Below are positions 41,423 to 50,600 of a DNA stretch of 64,000 bases, piece by piece. The stretch is from the NCBI GenBank assembly GCA_900546265.1, contig URCA01000002.1:1-64000 (forward strand), given 5' to 3'. The notes below the pieces were generated by a model. The model was given only the letters and a program-made list of their open reading frames with translations, searched no databases and was not told the origin of the DNA. The position numbers and the translations under genes were made by a program. The stretch is from an uncultured Oscillospiraceae bacterium (GTDB taxonomy: Bacteria > Bacillota > Clostridia > Oscillospirales > Acutalibacteraceae). Within the stretch, counting starts at the first letter, position 1. Each line of letters starts with the position of its first letter.

Positions 41423-42463
41423 TTACAGTAACGAATTGAAAAAGCAGGAATGGGCGCCAGTGTGACAGGCCGCCCCCGTTTGCTCCACCTTCACCAGCAG
41501 GGTGTCGTCGTCGCAGTCTCCGGCCAGGGCCACCACCCGCTGCACATGGCCGCTGGTGGCCCCTTTGTTCCAATATTCCCGACGGGATCGGCTCCAGAAC
41601 CAGGTGGTGCCCGTCTCGATGGTGCGGGCCAAAGCGCCTTGGTTCATATACGCCAGCATCAGGACATCGCCGGTGGAAGCCTCCTGCACCACGCAAGGGA
41701 TGAGGGGGGATTTTTTAAAAAACCGCTCCAGCCCCATTCGATCCGACGGGACGGCCCCTTCCCGGATGGCAGCGGCCAAGTCCAGGGTGCCGCTGTACAG
41801 GGATTTGCCGCAGATGGCGCCGTACAGGCCCATGGCCTTCAGGGCGGTGATATCGGCCAGCTCCCGCATCCCGCCCGAGGCGACGACGTTGCAGGATACC
41901 GCCCGGCTCAGCGCCTCCAGCTGCCCGAGATTGGGCCCCGCCAGGGTGCCGTCCTTGGAAATGTCGGTGAAGACCAGGGTGCGCACCCCCATGTCCTCCA
42001 TCCGGCGGGCCAGCTCGATATAGGGTACCTTGGAAACCTCCAGCCACCCCTCGGTGGCCACCATGCCGTTCACCGCGTCGATCCCCACGGCCACCTTGTC
42101 TCCGAAGGCGGAGACGGCCTGCCGCACCAGATCGGGATTTTTCAGAGCGGCGGAGCCCAGAATGCAGCGGGAGATGCCGGCGGCAAAATATTCCTCGAGG
42201 GTGGCCATATCCCGGATCCCGCCGCCCAGCTCCACCTTGAGGCCGCTGTCCCTCGCCACGGCTTTGAAAATATCGGCGTTGGTTTTCACGCCGGTTTTGG
42301 CGCCGTCCAAATCCACCATATGGATCCACTCCGCCCCGGCCTGCCGGAAGGCTTGCGCGGTAGCCAGGGGATCCTCCGCCACCCGGTGGGCGGTGGCAAA
42401 ATCCCCCTTAACCAGCCGCACGCACTGGCGGTTCTGTATGTCGATAGCGGGGAAAATCAGCAT
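41423..42463 (-). CDS. hisA-hisI: HisA-HisI fusion (ProFAR isomerase / phosphoribosyl-AMP cyclohydrolase)
   Basis: A 346-residue bifunctional protein. Residues 1 to ~238 form a complete HisA barrel with catalytic Asp8 in FPAIDIQNRQCVRLVKGD and the second Asp in FTDISKDGTLAGPN. Residues ~247-346 form a full HisI domain: VLMLAYMNQGALARTIETG, YSRSR-like FWSRSRREYWNKGATSGH, metal-binding DCDDDT and CHTGAHSCF. The joint is in frame with only ~8 linker residues. It would do steps 3 and 4 of histidine synthesis. Typical order is hisB-hisH-hisA-hisF-hisI-hisE; here hisH and hisF are absent and hisA is joined to hisI exactly where hisF would lie. Confidence 0.93.
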   Translation of the reverse strand: MLIFPAIDIQNRQCVRLVKGDFATAHRVAEDPLATAQAFRQAGAEWIHMVDLDGAKTGVKTNADIFKAVARDSGLKVELGGGIRDMATLEEYFAAGISRCILGSAALKNPDLVRQAVSAFGDKVAVGIDAVNGMVATEGWLEVSKVPYIELARRMEDMGVRTLVFTDISKDGTLAGPNLGQLEALSRAVSCNVVASGGMRELADITALKAMGLYGAICGKSLYSGTLDLAAAIREGAVPSDRMGLERFFKKSPLIPCVVQEASTGDVLMLAYMNQGALARTIETGTTWFWSRSRREYWNKGATSGHVQRVVALAGDCDDDTLLVKVEQTGAACHTGAHSCFFNSLL

Positions 42464-42505
42464 AGTGGTGACCAGTCCTTTCTCACAGTAGCGGGAGCCG
42501 CCTTT

Positions 42506-43081
42506 TTAATCGATGCTGCCCTTGGTGGACAAGGTGCCTTCCTTGGGGGCCACAGCCAGCCGGAGGGCGTGGGCCGCCGCCTTGAACAGGGCCTCGATGA
42601 TGTGATGGGAGTTGGCGCCGTATTCACAGCGCAGATGGAGGGTCAGCCCCGCATTCTGGGCGAAGGCGCGGAAAAATTCCGGCGTCAGGCAGGCGTCGAA
42701 CTCCCCCACCCGCTCCTGCGGAAAGACCGCGTCGCACACCAGGAAGGGGCGGCCGCTGACGTCCACGGCCGCGAAGGCCAGGCTCTCGTCCATGGGGACG
42801 AAAAAGCTGCCGAAGCGGGCGATGCCGCTTTTGCCGCCCAGGGCTTCCGCCATGGCGCGGCCGAGCACGATACCGGTATCCTCCACCGTGTGGTGCCCGT
42901 CCACATACAAGTCGCCCACCGTCTGGAGCTTCAGCCCAAAGCCCCCGTGCACCGCGAAGGCCTCCAGCATATGATCAAAAAAGCCGATACCGGTGGAAAC
43001 CTCCACGTCGCCGCCGTCCAGGCAAATCGTCGCCTGAATGGTGGTCTCCTTGGTTAGCCGTTCCGCTTTTCCCGTGCGCAT
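42506..43081 (-). CDS. hisB: imidazoleglycerol-phosphate dehydratase
   Basis: A 191-residue enzyme. The duplicated metal-binding motifs are visible: DHMLEAFAVHGGF near residue 37, DGHHTVEDTGIVLG near 62 (HHxxED), and SHHIIEALFKAAAHALR near 160. It dehydrates IGP to imidazole acetol phosphate. Its substrate needs HisH-HisF, which are not in this operon. A 125-base AT-rich gap precedes it inside the operon. Confidence 0.95.
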   Translation of the reverse strand: MRTGKAERLTKETTIQATICLDGGDVEVSTGIGFFDHMLEAFAVHGGFGLKLQTVGDLYVDGHHTVEDTGIVLGRAMAEALGGKSGIARFGSFFVPMDESLAFAAVDVSGRPFLVCDAVFPQERVGEFDACLTPEFFRAFAQNAGLTLHLRCEYGANSHHIIEALFKAAAHALRLAVAPKEGTLSTKGSID

Positions 43082-43121
43082 ACCGCCGCGCCCCTTTCTG
43101 TCCAGAATATAATTCCATTTT

Positions 43122-43198
43122 GTATAATCTTCTTTATATTATACATTTCGACAAATAATTATCCCATGCGCCACAATACGATACGTATATTCGACAAA
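43122..43198. other. AT-rich hisC-hisB gap with palindrome and direct repeats
   Basis: This gap is far more AT-rich than the genes around it. GTATAAT-N9-ATTATAC (43122-43144) is a perfect operator-like palindrome. TTCGACAAA is repeated exactly at 43147-43155 and 43190-43198, 43 bp or about four helical turns apart. A minus-strand TATAAT lies within the palindrome, so an internal regulated promoter for hisB-hisAI-hisE is possible. A full -35 is not convincing. Confidence 0.45.
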
Positions 43199-43206
43199 CA
43201 CTATGT

Positions 43207-44283
43207 CTATTTGTATTCTGCCAAAGCATCGGGATGCCGCAGCAGGAAGTTCAGGACAGCCAGCACCTCCTGGTTTTCGGCCTGGGTACCGGCGGTAATC
43301 CGCAGATGCTCCTCCCCGAACCGGCGGACAATGATCCCTCGGTCGGCCAGCCCGGCGAACAGGGCCCGGGCTTCCGGCACCTGCAGATACGCGAAGTTGG
43401 TGCAGCTGTCGAACACCCGCAGCAGGCCGTCGGCCTCCAGCGCTTTCAGGCCGGTCACCAGCATGTCCCGGGAGGCCAGCAGCAGCTCCCGGTAAATTTC
43501 ATGATAGGCCGGGTTCTCCAGTACGACGGCGGCCATGGCCTGGCTGACGGCGTTGACGTTGTACGGGGATTTGGCCGCGCGGATGACGCCGGTCAGCGTG
43601 GGGTTCGCCACCGCGAAGCCCACCCGCAGGGCCGCCATCCCCAGGGCCTTGGAGCAGGTGCGCAGGAGTATCAGGTTGTCGTACGCCTCCACTTCCCCCA
43701 GCATCGACTGATCCCAGAAATCCATATAGGCCTCGTCCAGCACCACCAGGGCGTCGGTTTCCCGCAGGATCCGGCGCACGCCGTCCCGGGGCAGGCCCAC
43801 CGAGGTGGGATTGCAGGGGTTGGAGAAAATCAGCAGCCGCACCCCTTCCCGTCGGATGGTGTCGATGACCGCCGTCACGTCCACTGTCATATCCGGTTTC
43901 TTGGGCAGGGTGATGCAGGGGGTTTCGGTGATGGAGGTATAAAAGGCGTACATGGAGAAGTCCGGTGACAAGGTCAGCACCTTTTCCCCCTTCTGCAGGA
44001 AGGTGGACAGGATGATGGAAATCAGTTCGTCGGAGCCGTTCCCCGCCGTGACCAGCGCAGGCTTCACCTGATAGCGGGCGGCGAAGGCCTCGCACAGGCG
44101 AGTGGCCAGGGGATCGGGATAACGATTGAGCGCCGTTTCGGCAGCCGCCTGGGCCATTTTCTCCCGGTCGGCGTCGGTGGGCAGCAGGAAGGACTCATTG
44201 GCATCCAGGCGGACGCGGTATTCCCCTTCGACGGGATCGTAGGGAGTGAGCGCCTCCGTTTTCGGCGCCAGCGTATAAGCCAT
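43207..44283 (-). CDS. hisC: histidinol-phosphate aminotransferase
   Basis: A 358-residue fold-type I PLP enzyme. LDANESFLLP is near residue 27, LSPDFSMYAFY near 100, FSNPCNPTS near 150, and the PLP lysine lies in LLRTCSKALGMAALRVGF near 215. It transaminates imidazole acetol phosphate with glutamate. The ATG chosen gives the family-length protein; a longer frame runs back into hisD. Confidence 0.95.
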   Translation of the reverse strand: MAYTLAPKTEALTPYDPVEGEYRVRLDANESFLLPTDADREKMAQAAAETALNRYPDPLATRLCEAFAARYQVKPALVTAGNGSDELISIILSTFLQKGEKVLTLSPDFSMYAFYTSITETPCITLPKKPDMTVDVTAVIDTIRREGVRLLIFSNPCNPTSVGLPRDGVRRILRETDALVVLDEAYMDFWDQSMLGEVEAYDNLILLRTCSKALGMAALRVGFAVANPTLTGVIRAAKSPYNVNAVSQAMAAVVLENPAYHEIYRELLLASRDMLVTGLKALEADGLLRVFDSCTNFAYLQVPEARALFAGLADRGIIVRRFGEEHLRITAGTQAENQEVLAVLNFLLRHPDALAEYK

Positions 44284-44296
44284 GGTGGTTTCCCCC

Positions 44297-45589
44297 TTAT
44301 TCAAAGCGCACGTCGATGGAGTGGGCGTGGGCGTCCAGCCCCTCGGCCCGTGCAATGGCGGTGATGTCCTCCCGGGCCGCGGTGAGAGCGGCCCGGTTGT
44401 AATAGATAAAGCTGGATTTCTTGATGAAGCTGTCCACCGACAGGGGGGAGAAGAACCGGGCGGTGCCGCTGGTGGGCAGCACGTGGTTGGGCCCGGCGAA
44501 ATAATCGCCCAGCGGTTCGGGGGAATATTTACCCAGGAATACGGAACCGGCGTTGTCCAGCCGTCCCACGTATTCCATGGGGTTATCGCACATCACTTCC
44601 AGGTGCTCGGGTGCCAGCCGGTTGGCGAAGGCTACCGCCTCGTCCATGTCCCGGCAGACGATAACCGCCCCGTAGGTTTCCAGGGAGGCGCGGATGATGT
44701 CCTGCCGGGAAAGGGAGGCGATTTGCTTATCCAGCTCCTCCAGCGTGCGGCGGGCGATGTCCTCCGACGGGGTGAGCAGGATGGCGGAGGCCAGGCGATC
44801 ATGCTCCGCCTGGGACATGAGATCCGCCGCCAGGTAGGCCGGCTCGGCGGTGTCGTCGGCCAGCACCAGGATTTCGCTGGGCCCGGCGATCATGTCGATA
44901 TCCACCTGCCCATAGGTCAGGCGCTTGGCCGTGGCCACGAAGATGTTGCCCGGCCCCACGATTTTGTCCACCTTCGGGATGGTTTCCGTGCCGTAGGCCA
45001 GGGCGGCCACCGCCTGGGCGCCGCCGCACAGATAAACCGCGTCCACCCCCGCGATGTACGCGGCGGCCATGACGTCGGCATTAAAAGCCCCGTTTTTGGG
45101 CGGCGGGGTGACCATGACGATTTCCTCCACCCCGGCGATCCGGGCGGGGATGGCGTTCATCAGCACCGAGGAAGGATACGCCGCCGTGCCGCCGGGCACG
45201 TAAACGCCCACCCGGGAGAGTCCCCGGATCCGCTGGCCCAGAATGGTGCCGTCCTCTTTGGTGGTCAGCCAGCTCTGCTGCACCTGCCGCTGATGGAAAT
45301 CCCGGATATTGTCCGCCGCTCTTTGAAGCGCGGCGTATACCTTCTTCTCACACCCGGCGGCCATTTCGGCCAGCTCCTGCCGGGAAATGCGCCGCAGCGG
45401 GGCGTCCACCCCGTCGAACCGGCGGGTATACTCCCGCACGGCTGCGTCCCCGTCCCTCCGGACGGTATCCAGAATCTCGGTAACGGCGGCCGTGACCTGC
45501 CGATCCACCTCGCCGCTGCGGGCGGCCAGCTGCTCGAGCAGGGCATATTCAGCCTTGCCGTCCGCCTTAACCAGTTGCATCTGTATCAT
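44297..45589 (-). CDS. hisD: histidinol dehydrogenase
   Basis: A 430-residue zinc enzyme. GLSRVGVYVPGGTAAYPSS near residue 115 and the C-terminal block NHVLPTSGTARFFSPLSV near 365 are diagnostic; zinc-binding residues are in QAEHDRLASA and the HVLPT region. It oxidises histidinol to histidine with two NAD. Two in-frame ATGs three codons apart could start it. It lies 13 bases upstream of hisC. Confidence 0.95.
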   Translation of the reverse strand: MIQMQLVKADGKAEYALLEQLAARSGEVDRQVTAAVTEILDTVRRDGDAAVREYTRRFDGVDAPLRRISRQELAEMAAGCEKKVYAALQRAADNIRDFHQRQVQQSWLTTKEDGTILGQRIRGLSRVGVYVPGGTAAYPSSVLMNAIPARIAGVEEIVMVTPPPKNGAFNADVMAAAYIAGVDAVYLCGGAQAVAALAYGTETIPKVDKIVGPGNIFVATAKRLTYGQVDIDMIAGPSEILVLADDTAEPAYLAADLMSQAEHDRLASAILLTPSEDIARRTLEELDKQIASLSRQDIIRASLETYGAVIVCRDMDEAVAFANRLAPEHLEVMCDNPMEYVGRLDNAGSVFLGKYSPEPLGDYFAGPNHVLPTSGTARFFSPLSVDSFIKKSSFIYYNRAALTAAREDITAIARAEGLDAHAHSIDVRFE

Positions 45590-45619
45590 CCGTTTCCATC
45601 CTTCCCAAGGAAAGCACCC

Positions 45620-46246
45620 TTACCGCAGGTGTTCCTCCATTTTCTCCACCAAATCCTCGATTTCCTTTTTCCGCAGCTTCATACAGGCCATGTTGACAAT
45701 GAGGCGGGCGGAGATGGGCATCACATCCTCCACCACGGCGAGCCCGTTTTCTCGGAGGGTGGAGCCGGTTTCCACAATATCGACAATGCCGTCGGCCAGC
45801 CCCAGCAGAGGGGCCAGCTCCACCGACCCTTCGATTTTGATGATGCGCACGTCCATGCCCTTGCGGCCGAAATAGGCGCGGGACACGTTCGGATATTTGG
45901 AGGCCACCGTCTTGGCGGCGTAGCCGGCGAAAAAGTCGCTATCCTTCGGCGCGGCCAGAGCGAACCGGCAGCGGCCGAAGCCCAAATCGAGAATCTCGTA
46001 AAAGCTGCCGCCGCTTTCGGCGATGGTGTCCTTGCCCACCACCCCCAAGTCGCAGACGCCGTGCTCGACGTAGGTGATGACGTCCGCCGCCTTGGCGAGC
46101 ACCACCTCCACGCCCTCCCCCACCGGGAGGATGAGGCGGCGGCCCTTATCCTTGACCGCCGAGGTGTCCAGCCCCATGCGGTCGAACAGCGCCACCGTGT
46201 CCTTTTCCAGGCGGCCTTTGGTCAGCGCAATGCGCAGTGGTTTCAT
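45620..46246 (-). CDS. hisG: ATP phosphoribosyltransferase, short form
   Basis: A 208-residue catalytic subunit lacking the C-terminal ACT-like regulatory domain, which is why it needs HisZ. LRIALTKGRLEKDT is at residues 4-17, and the PRPP-binding loop DGIVDIVETGSTLRENGL is near 150. It condenses ATP with PRPP, the committed histidine step. The ATG chosen follows AAGGA; an upstream in-frame extension overlaps the hisZ end. Confidence 0.95.
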   Translation of the reverse strand: MKPLRIALTKGRLEKDTVALFDRMGLDTSAVKDKGRRLILPVGEGVEVVLAKAADVITYVEHGVCDLGVVGKDTIAESGGSFYEILDLGFGRCRFALAAPKDSDFFAGYAAKTVASKYPNVSRAYFGRKGMDVRIIKIEGSVELAPLLGLADGIVDIVETGSTLRENGLAVVEDVMPISARLIVNMACMKLRKKEIEDLVEKMEEHLR

Positions 46247-46276
46247 ATATCGTAAGTCCTTTCCGGATGGCATCCG

Positions 46277-47473
46277 CTAAATCTCGAGGATTTTCACCTC
46301 GTCGCCCACATCATAGACCTGGCCGATATTCCTGGCCCGCGCGTAATCCATCGACTGGGGCAGCTCCTCAAACACGCTGAACTCGCAGAGCATCCCCTGC
46401 TCGATCAGCTCGTTGACCTTCTGCAGCGCGTCCACCTCATGGCCCGGGCGGGCGTGCACCAGGATTTCCGGCGGCATGGGCGGATCCACCTCGCCCCTGT
46501 CCAGCATCGCCTTGGTCAGGCAGTCCACGTTGACGCCGAACCCGGTGGCGGGCAGAGGGGAGCCGAACTGCTGCAGCAGGGTGTCGTACCGGCCGCCGGA
46601 CACCACCGTGTCGCCGCTGCCCTCGATATAGCCCCGGAAAATCACGCCGGTATAATACTCGTTCTCCTGCACCAGACCCAGGTCGATCATCACCTGATCG
46701 CCCAGCCCCAGCCGGCGCAGCGCCAGGTACAGCCGGGCCAGGCAGGCCAGGGCTTCCTTGGTGTCCTCGTCGTGGCAGAGGGAGGCCGCGGCCCTCAGCA
46801 CCTCTTCTCCGCCGAACAGCCGGGGCAGGCGGCGCAGCACATCCACCGTCTGGGAGGGAGGCAACGCGTCCAGCTCGTCGGACAGCCCCGCGTAGTTCTT
46901 GTTCTCAATCAAGGTGCGGATGGCATCCTTGGTCTCCCCATCCGCCGGCAGCTGCCGCATCAGGGACTGGAAGAAGCCCACATGGCCGATTTCCAGCCGG
47001 AACCCCTCCCCCACGCTTTGCCGCAGCGCCTCGGCCGCCAGGGACAGCACCTCGAGATCCGCCCGCTCCCCCGCCGCGCCGATCAGCTCCACCCCGGCCT
47101 GGAACACCTGGTCGTAGTGACCGGACAGGCCGTGGTGAAACCGGTACACATCCTGGGCGTAATACAGCCGGATGGGCAGCCGGGCGTTCTGCATCCGGGT
47201 GGCCACCAACCGGGCAATGGGCATGGTGGAATCGGGGCGCATGACCAGCAGCCGGCCCTTGGCGTCGGCGAACTTGTACATGCTCTCCGCCGGGATGGCC
47301 ATGGTATCGGCGTGGAACACGTCGTAAAACTCCATGCCGGGGGTCATGACCTCGGAAAAGCCGCGGCCCACGAAAAGATCCGACAGCATCCCTTCCGCTT
47401 CCCGGCGGGCCAGACTTTCTTCAAAAAGCAGATCCCGGGTGCCCTCCGGGGTGATTCGTCTGTTCTGTCTCAT
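46277..47473 (-). CDS. hisZ: ATP phosphoribosyltransferase regulatory subunit
   Basis: A 398-residue HisS-like protein. The N-terminal TPEGTRDLLFEE and motif 2-like LVMRPDSTMPIARLVATR are present, and the class II synthetase-like core lacks the C-terminal anticodon domain of true HisRS. VVSGGRYDTLLQQFG near 285 is motif 3-like. HisZ forms an octamer with the short HisG and confers histidine feedback. First gene of the operon, behind its own promoter and without a T-box. Confidence 0.94.
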   Translation of the reverse strand: MRQNRRITPEGTRDLLFEESLARREAEGMLSDLFVGRGFSEVMTPGMEFYDVFHADTMAIPAESMYKFADAKGRLLVMRPDSTMPIARLVATRMQNARLPIRLYYAQDVYRFHHGLSGHYDQVFQAGVELIGAAGERADLEVLSLAAEALRQSVGEGFRLEIGHVGFFQSLMRQLPADGETKDAIRTLIENKNYAGLSDELDALPPSQTVDVLRRLPRLFGGEEVLRAAASLCHDEDTKEALACLARLYLALRRLGLGDQVMIDLGLVQENEYYTGVIFRGYIEGSGDTVVSGGRYDTLLQQFGSPLPATGFGVNVDCLTKAMLDRGEVDPPMPPEILVHARPGHEVDALQKVNELIEQGMLCEFSVFEELPQSMDYARARNIGQVYDVGDEVKILEI

Positions 47474-47513
47474 AGGCCGACGCCCTTTCGCTTTAGTATG
47501 CTAATGTGCTACT

Positions 47514-47543
47514 ATAGTAACATGCCGCGTATCCCGCTGTCAA
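47514..47543 (-). promoter_or_regulatory. promoter of the his operon
   Basis: Minus-strand TTGACA, an 18-base spacer and TACTAT. An imperfect inverted repeat (TAGTATGC...GCTACTA, about 47494-47514) lies between the -10 and hisZ and could bind a repressor. Confidence 0.6.
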
Positions 47544-47625
47544 TTCCTTTTTTACGCGCGGCGATTTTCCGTCTATGCCGTCAAGAAGACGCGCGCAGCC
47601 GCGAAAATATTGGGCAAACGGCCCA

Positions 47626-50600
47626 TCAGAAGAAGGTCATCTGGCTGGTTTCGGGCAGACCGTCGATGGCCCCCAAATCCCGCAGGGACTGCACCACCGC
47701 CTTGGTGATGCCGCTGCGGGCCTGCAGATCGTCGCAGGAAATGAAGGGGCCTTCCTCCCTCGCGTCCATCAGGCCTTGGGCGGCCGCGCCGCCTAAGCCC
47801 TTCACGGCGCTGAAGGGCAGGCGGATTTTTCCGTCCTCCATCAGGAATTTGTAGGAATGGGACTTGTACAGATCCACCGGCAGGAACTCGATGCCCCGCT
47901 GCATGGCCTCGTAAATGACGTGAAGCGTTTCCGCCTGGGACTGCTCCTTGGCGGAGGCTTCCTTGCCCCGCATGCGGATGTCGTCCATCAGCCGCTTGAC
48001 CGTGGCCTTTCCTCCCGTTACCGGCTCGGCGTCGAAGTCTTCGCCCCGGCCGGTGAAGTAGGCCGCGTAATATTCCGCGGGCCTATGCACCTTGTACCAG
48101 GCGACCCGCAGGGCCGCGATGATGTAGGCGGCGGCGTGGGCCTTGGGGAACATGTATTTGATTTTCATGCAGGAATCCACGTACCACTGGGGCACGCCGT
48201 GCTCCTTCATGGCGGCGAAATGCTCCTCGTTCAGCAGCTTGGTGGCGTTGCCCTTCCGGACGATTTCCATGATTTTAAACGCCATTTTCGGCGGCAGGCC
48301 CTTATGCATCAGGTAGGTCATGATGCTGTCCCGAGTACCGATAACGTTGGAGATGGTGCAGGTGCCCGCCTTAATCAGCTCTTGGGCGTTGCCCAGCCAC
48401 ACGTCGGTGCCGTGGGAGAGGCCGGAAATTTGCAGCAGGTCGGCGAAGGTCTTGGGATTACAGTCCAGCAGCATCTGACGCACAAAGGGGGTGCCCATTT
48501 CCGGGATGGACAGGGTGCCGGTGTCGCATTCGATGTCCTCCCGAGTAACGCCCAGCGGTTCGGGGGAGGTGAACAGCTTGTACACCTCCGGATCGGACAT
48601 GTTGACGTCCATGACGCTGATGCCAGTGTATTCCTCCAGATACTTGTAGATGGTGGGGATGACGTGCCCCAGGTTGTCCAGCTTCAGGATGGTATCGTGG
48701 ATGGAATGGAAGTCGAAGTGGGTGGTGATGATTTCCGAGTTGGGATCGTCGGCCGGGTGCTGCACCGGGCAGAAATCCTCCGCCTCGTAATCGTTGGGCA
48801 CGACCACCATGCCGCCGGGATGCTGCCCGGTGGTGCGCTTGATGCCGGTGCAGCCGATGGACAGCCGGGTCAGCTCGGCGTTGCCGTAGGTGATCCCCCG
48901 CTCCTCCGCGTATTTTTTCACATAGCCGAAGGCCGTCTTGTCCGCCACGGTGGAGATGGTGCCGGCCTTGAACACGTGATCGGTGCCGAACAGGGTCTCG
49001 GTGTACCGATGGGCGTAGAACTGGTATTCGCTCGCAAAGTTCAAATCGATATCGGGGGCCTTGTCGCCGTCGAAACCCAGGAAGGTCTCGAAGGGGATTT
49101 CATGGCCGTCCCGTCCCAGCGGTTCGCCGCAGTTCGGGCAGAGCTTGTCCGGCAAATCGAAGCCGGAGCCTACCGAGCCGTCGGTGAAAAACTCGGAATA
49201 CTTGCATTTCTTGCACACGTAATGGGGGGCCAGAGGGTTGACCTCCGAAATTCCCGCCATATGCGCGACGAAGGAGGAGCCGACGGAGCCTCGGGAGCCC
49301 ACCAGGTACCCGTTCTCCACCGAGTTGTGCACCAGCTTCTGGGCAATCATGTACAGCACGGCGAACCCGTGCTTGATGATGGAGGTCAGTTCCCTGTCCA
49401 GACGGCTGGCCACGATTTCCGGCACCGGATCGCCGTAAATCTCCTTGGCCCGGCCCCAGGTGATGTCCTGCAGCTGCTGATCCGCCCCGTCGATATGGGG
49501 CGGGAAGGTGCCCAGGGGGACCGGGCGGATATTTTCCACCCGGTCGGCAATGGCGTTGGTGTTGGTTACCACCACCTCATAGGCCTTCTCCTTGCCGAGA
49601 TACTGGAACTCCGCCAGCATCTCGCCGGTGGTGCGCAGGTACAGCGGCGCCTGGTTGTCCGCGTCGGTGAACCCCTGCCCCGCCATGAGAATCCGGCGGT
49701 ACATCTCGTCCTCCGGATCCATGAAGTGGACGTCGCAGGTGGCGCATACCGGGATGTTCAGCTTCTCGCCCAGGCGGACGATGGTGCGGTTGAACTCCTG
49801 CAGCTGCTGCTCATCCTTGGCAATCCCCTCCCGCACCATAAAGGCGTTGTTGCCAAGCGGTTGGATCTCCAGAAAATCGTAGAACCTGGCGATGTCGCAC
49901 AACTCGCCCCAGGGCTTGCCGTCCAGGATGGCCCGGAACAGCTCGCCCTGTTCGCAGGCGCTGCCGATGATTAAGCCTTCCCGCAGCTCGTTCAGCTTGG
50001 TCTTGGTGATGCGGGGCTTGCGGTAGAAATTATGTAGATGGGACCAGGAAATCAAGCGGTAGAGGTTTTTCAGCCCCGTCAGGTTCTTGGCCAGAATAAT
50101 CAGGTGATAGGGCTTGACCTTTTTGAGATCCACGCCGGACAGCAGGGTGTTGATGCCGTCCACCGCCTCGATGCCCTTGGTTTCCTTCATATCCTTGATC
50201 AGGTGGATGAAGATGTCAGCCAGCACCTTGGCGTCGTCGCAGGCCCGATGATGGTTGAAGGGAGGCAGCTTGAGATAATTCGCCACCGTGTCCAGCTTAT
50301 GGTTCTTCAGATGGGGGTACAGCGCCCGGCAGATGGGCACCGTGTCGATGGAGGTAAAGGGGTACGGCATGCCGCAGCGGGCGGCCGCCACCTTGATGAA
50401 CCCGGTGTCGAACCCAGCGTTATGAGCCACCAGCACCGTCGCTTCCCCGCAGAAATCGTAAAATCTCTGCAGCCCCTCCTTTTCCCCCGGGGCGTCCTTC
50501 ACCATCTCGTCGGTGATGCCGGTCAGCTCGGTGATCTTGGCCGGGATGGGCATACCGGGGTTGACGAAGGTGTCGAAGCTGTCCAGCACCTCGCCGTTCT

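Noticed and set aside
41081..43206. hisH or hisF hidden or frameshifted between hisB and hisE.
   Set aside because: The gaps are 42, 15 and 125 bases, and no glutamine amidotransferase (HisH) or HisF barrel motifs occur in any frame; the second barrel-like part is clearly HisI.
47474..47540. T-box before hisZ.
   Set aside because: The distance from promoter to start codon is about 40 bases, too short for a T-box; no specifier loop or terminator is present.
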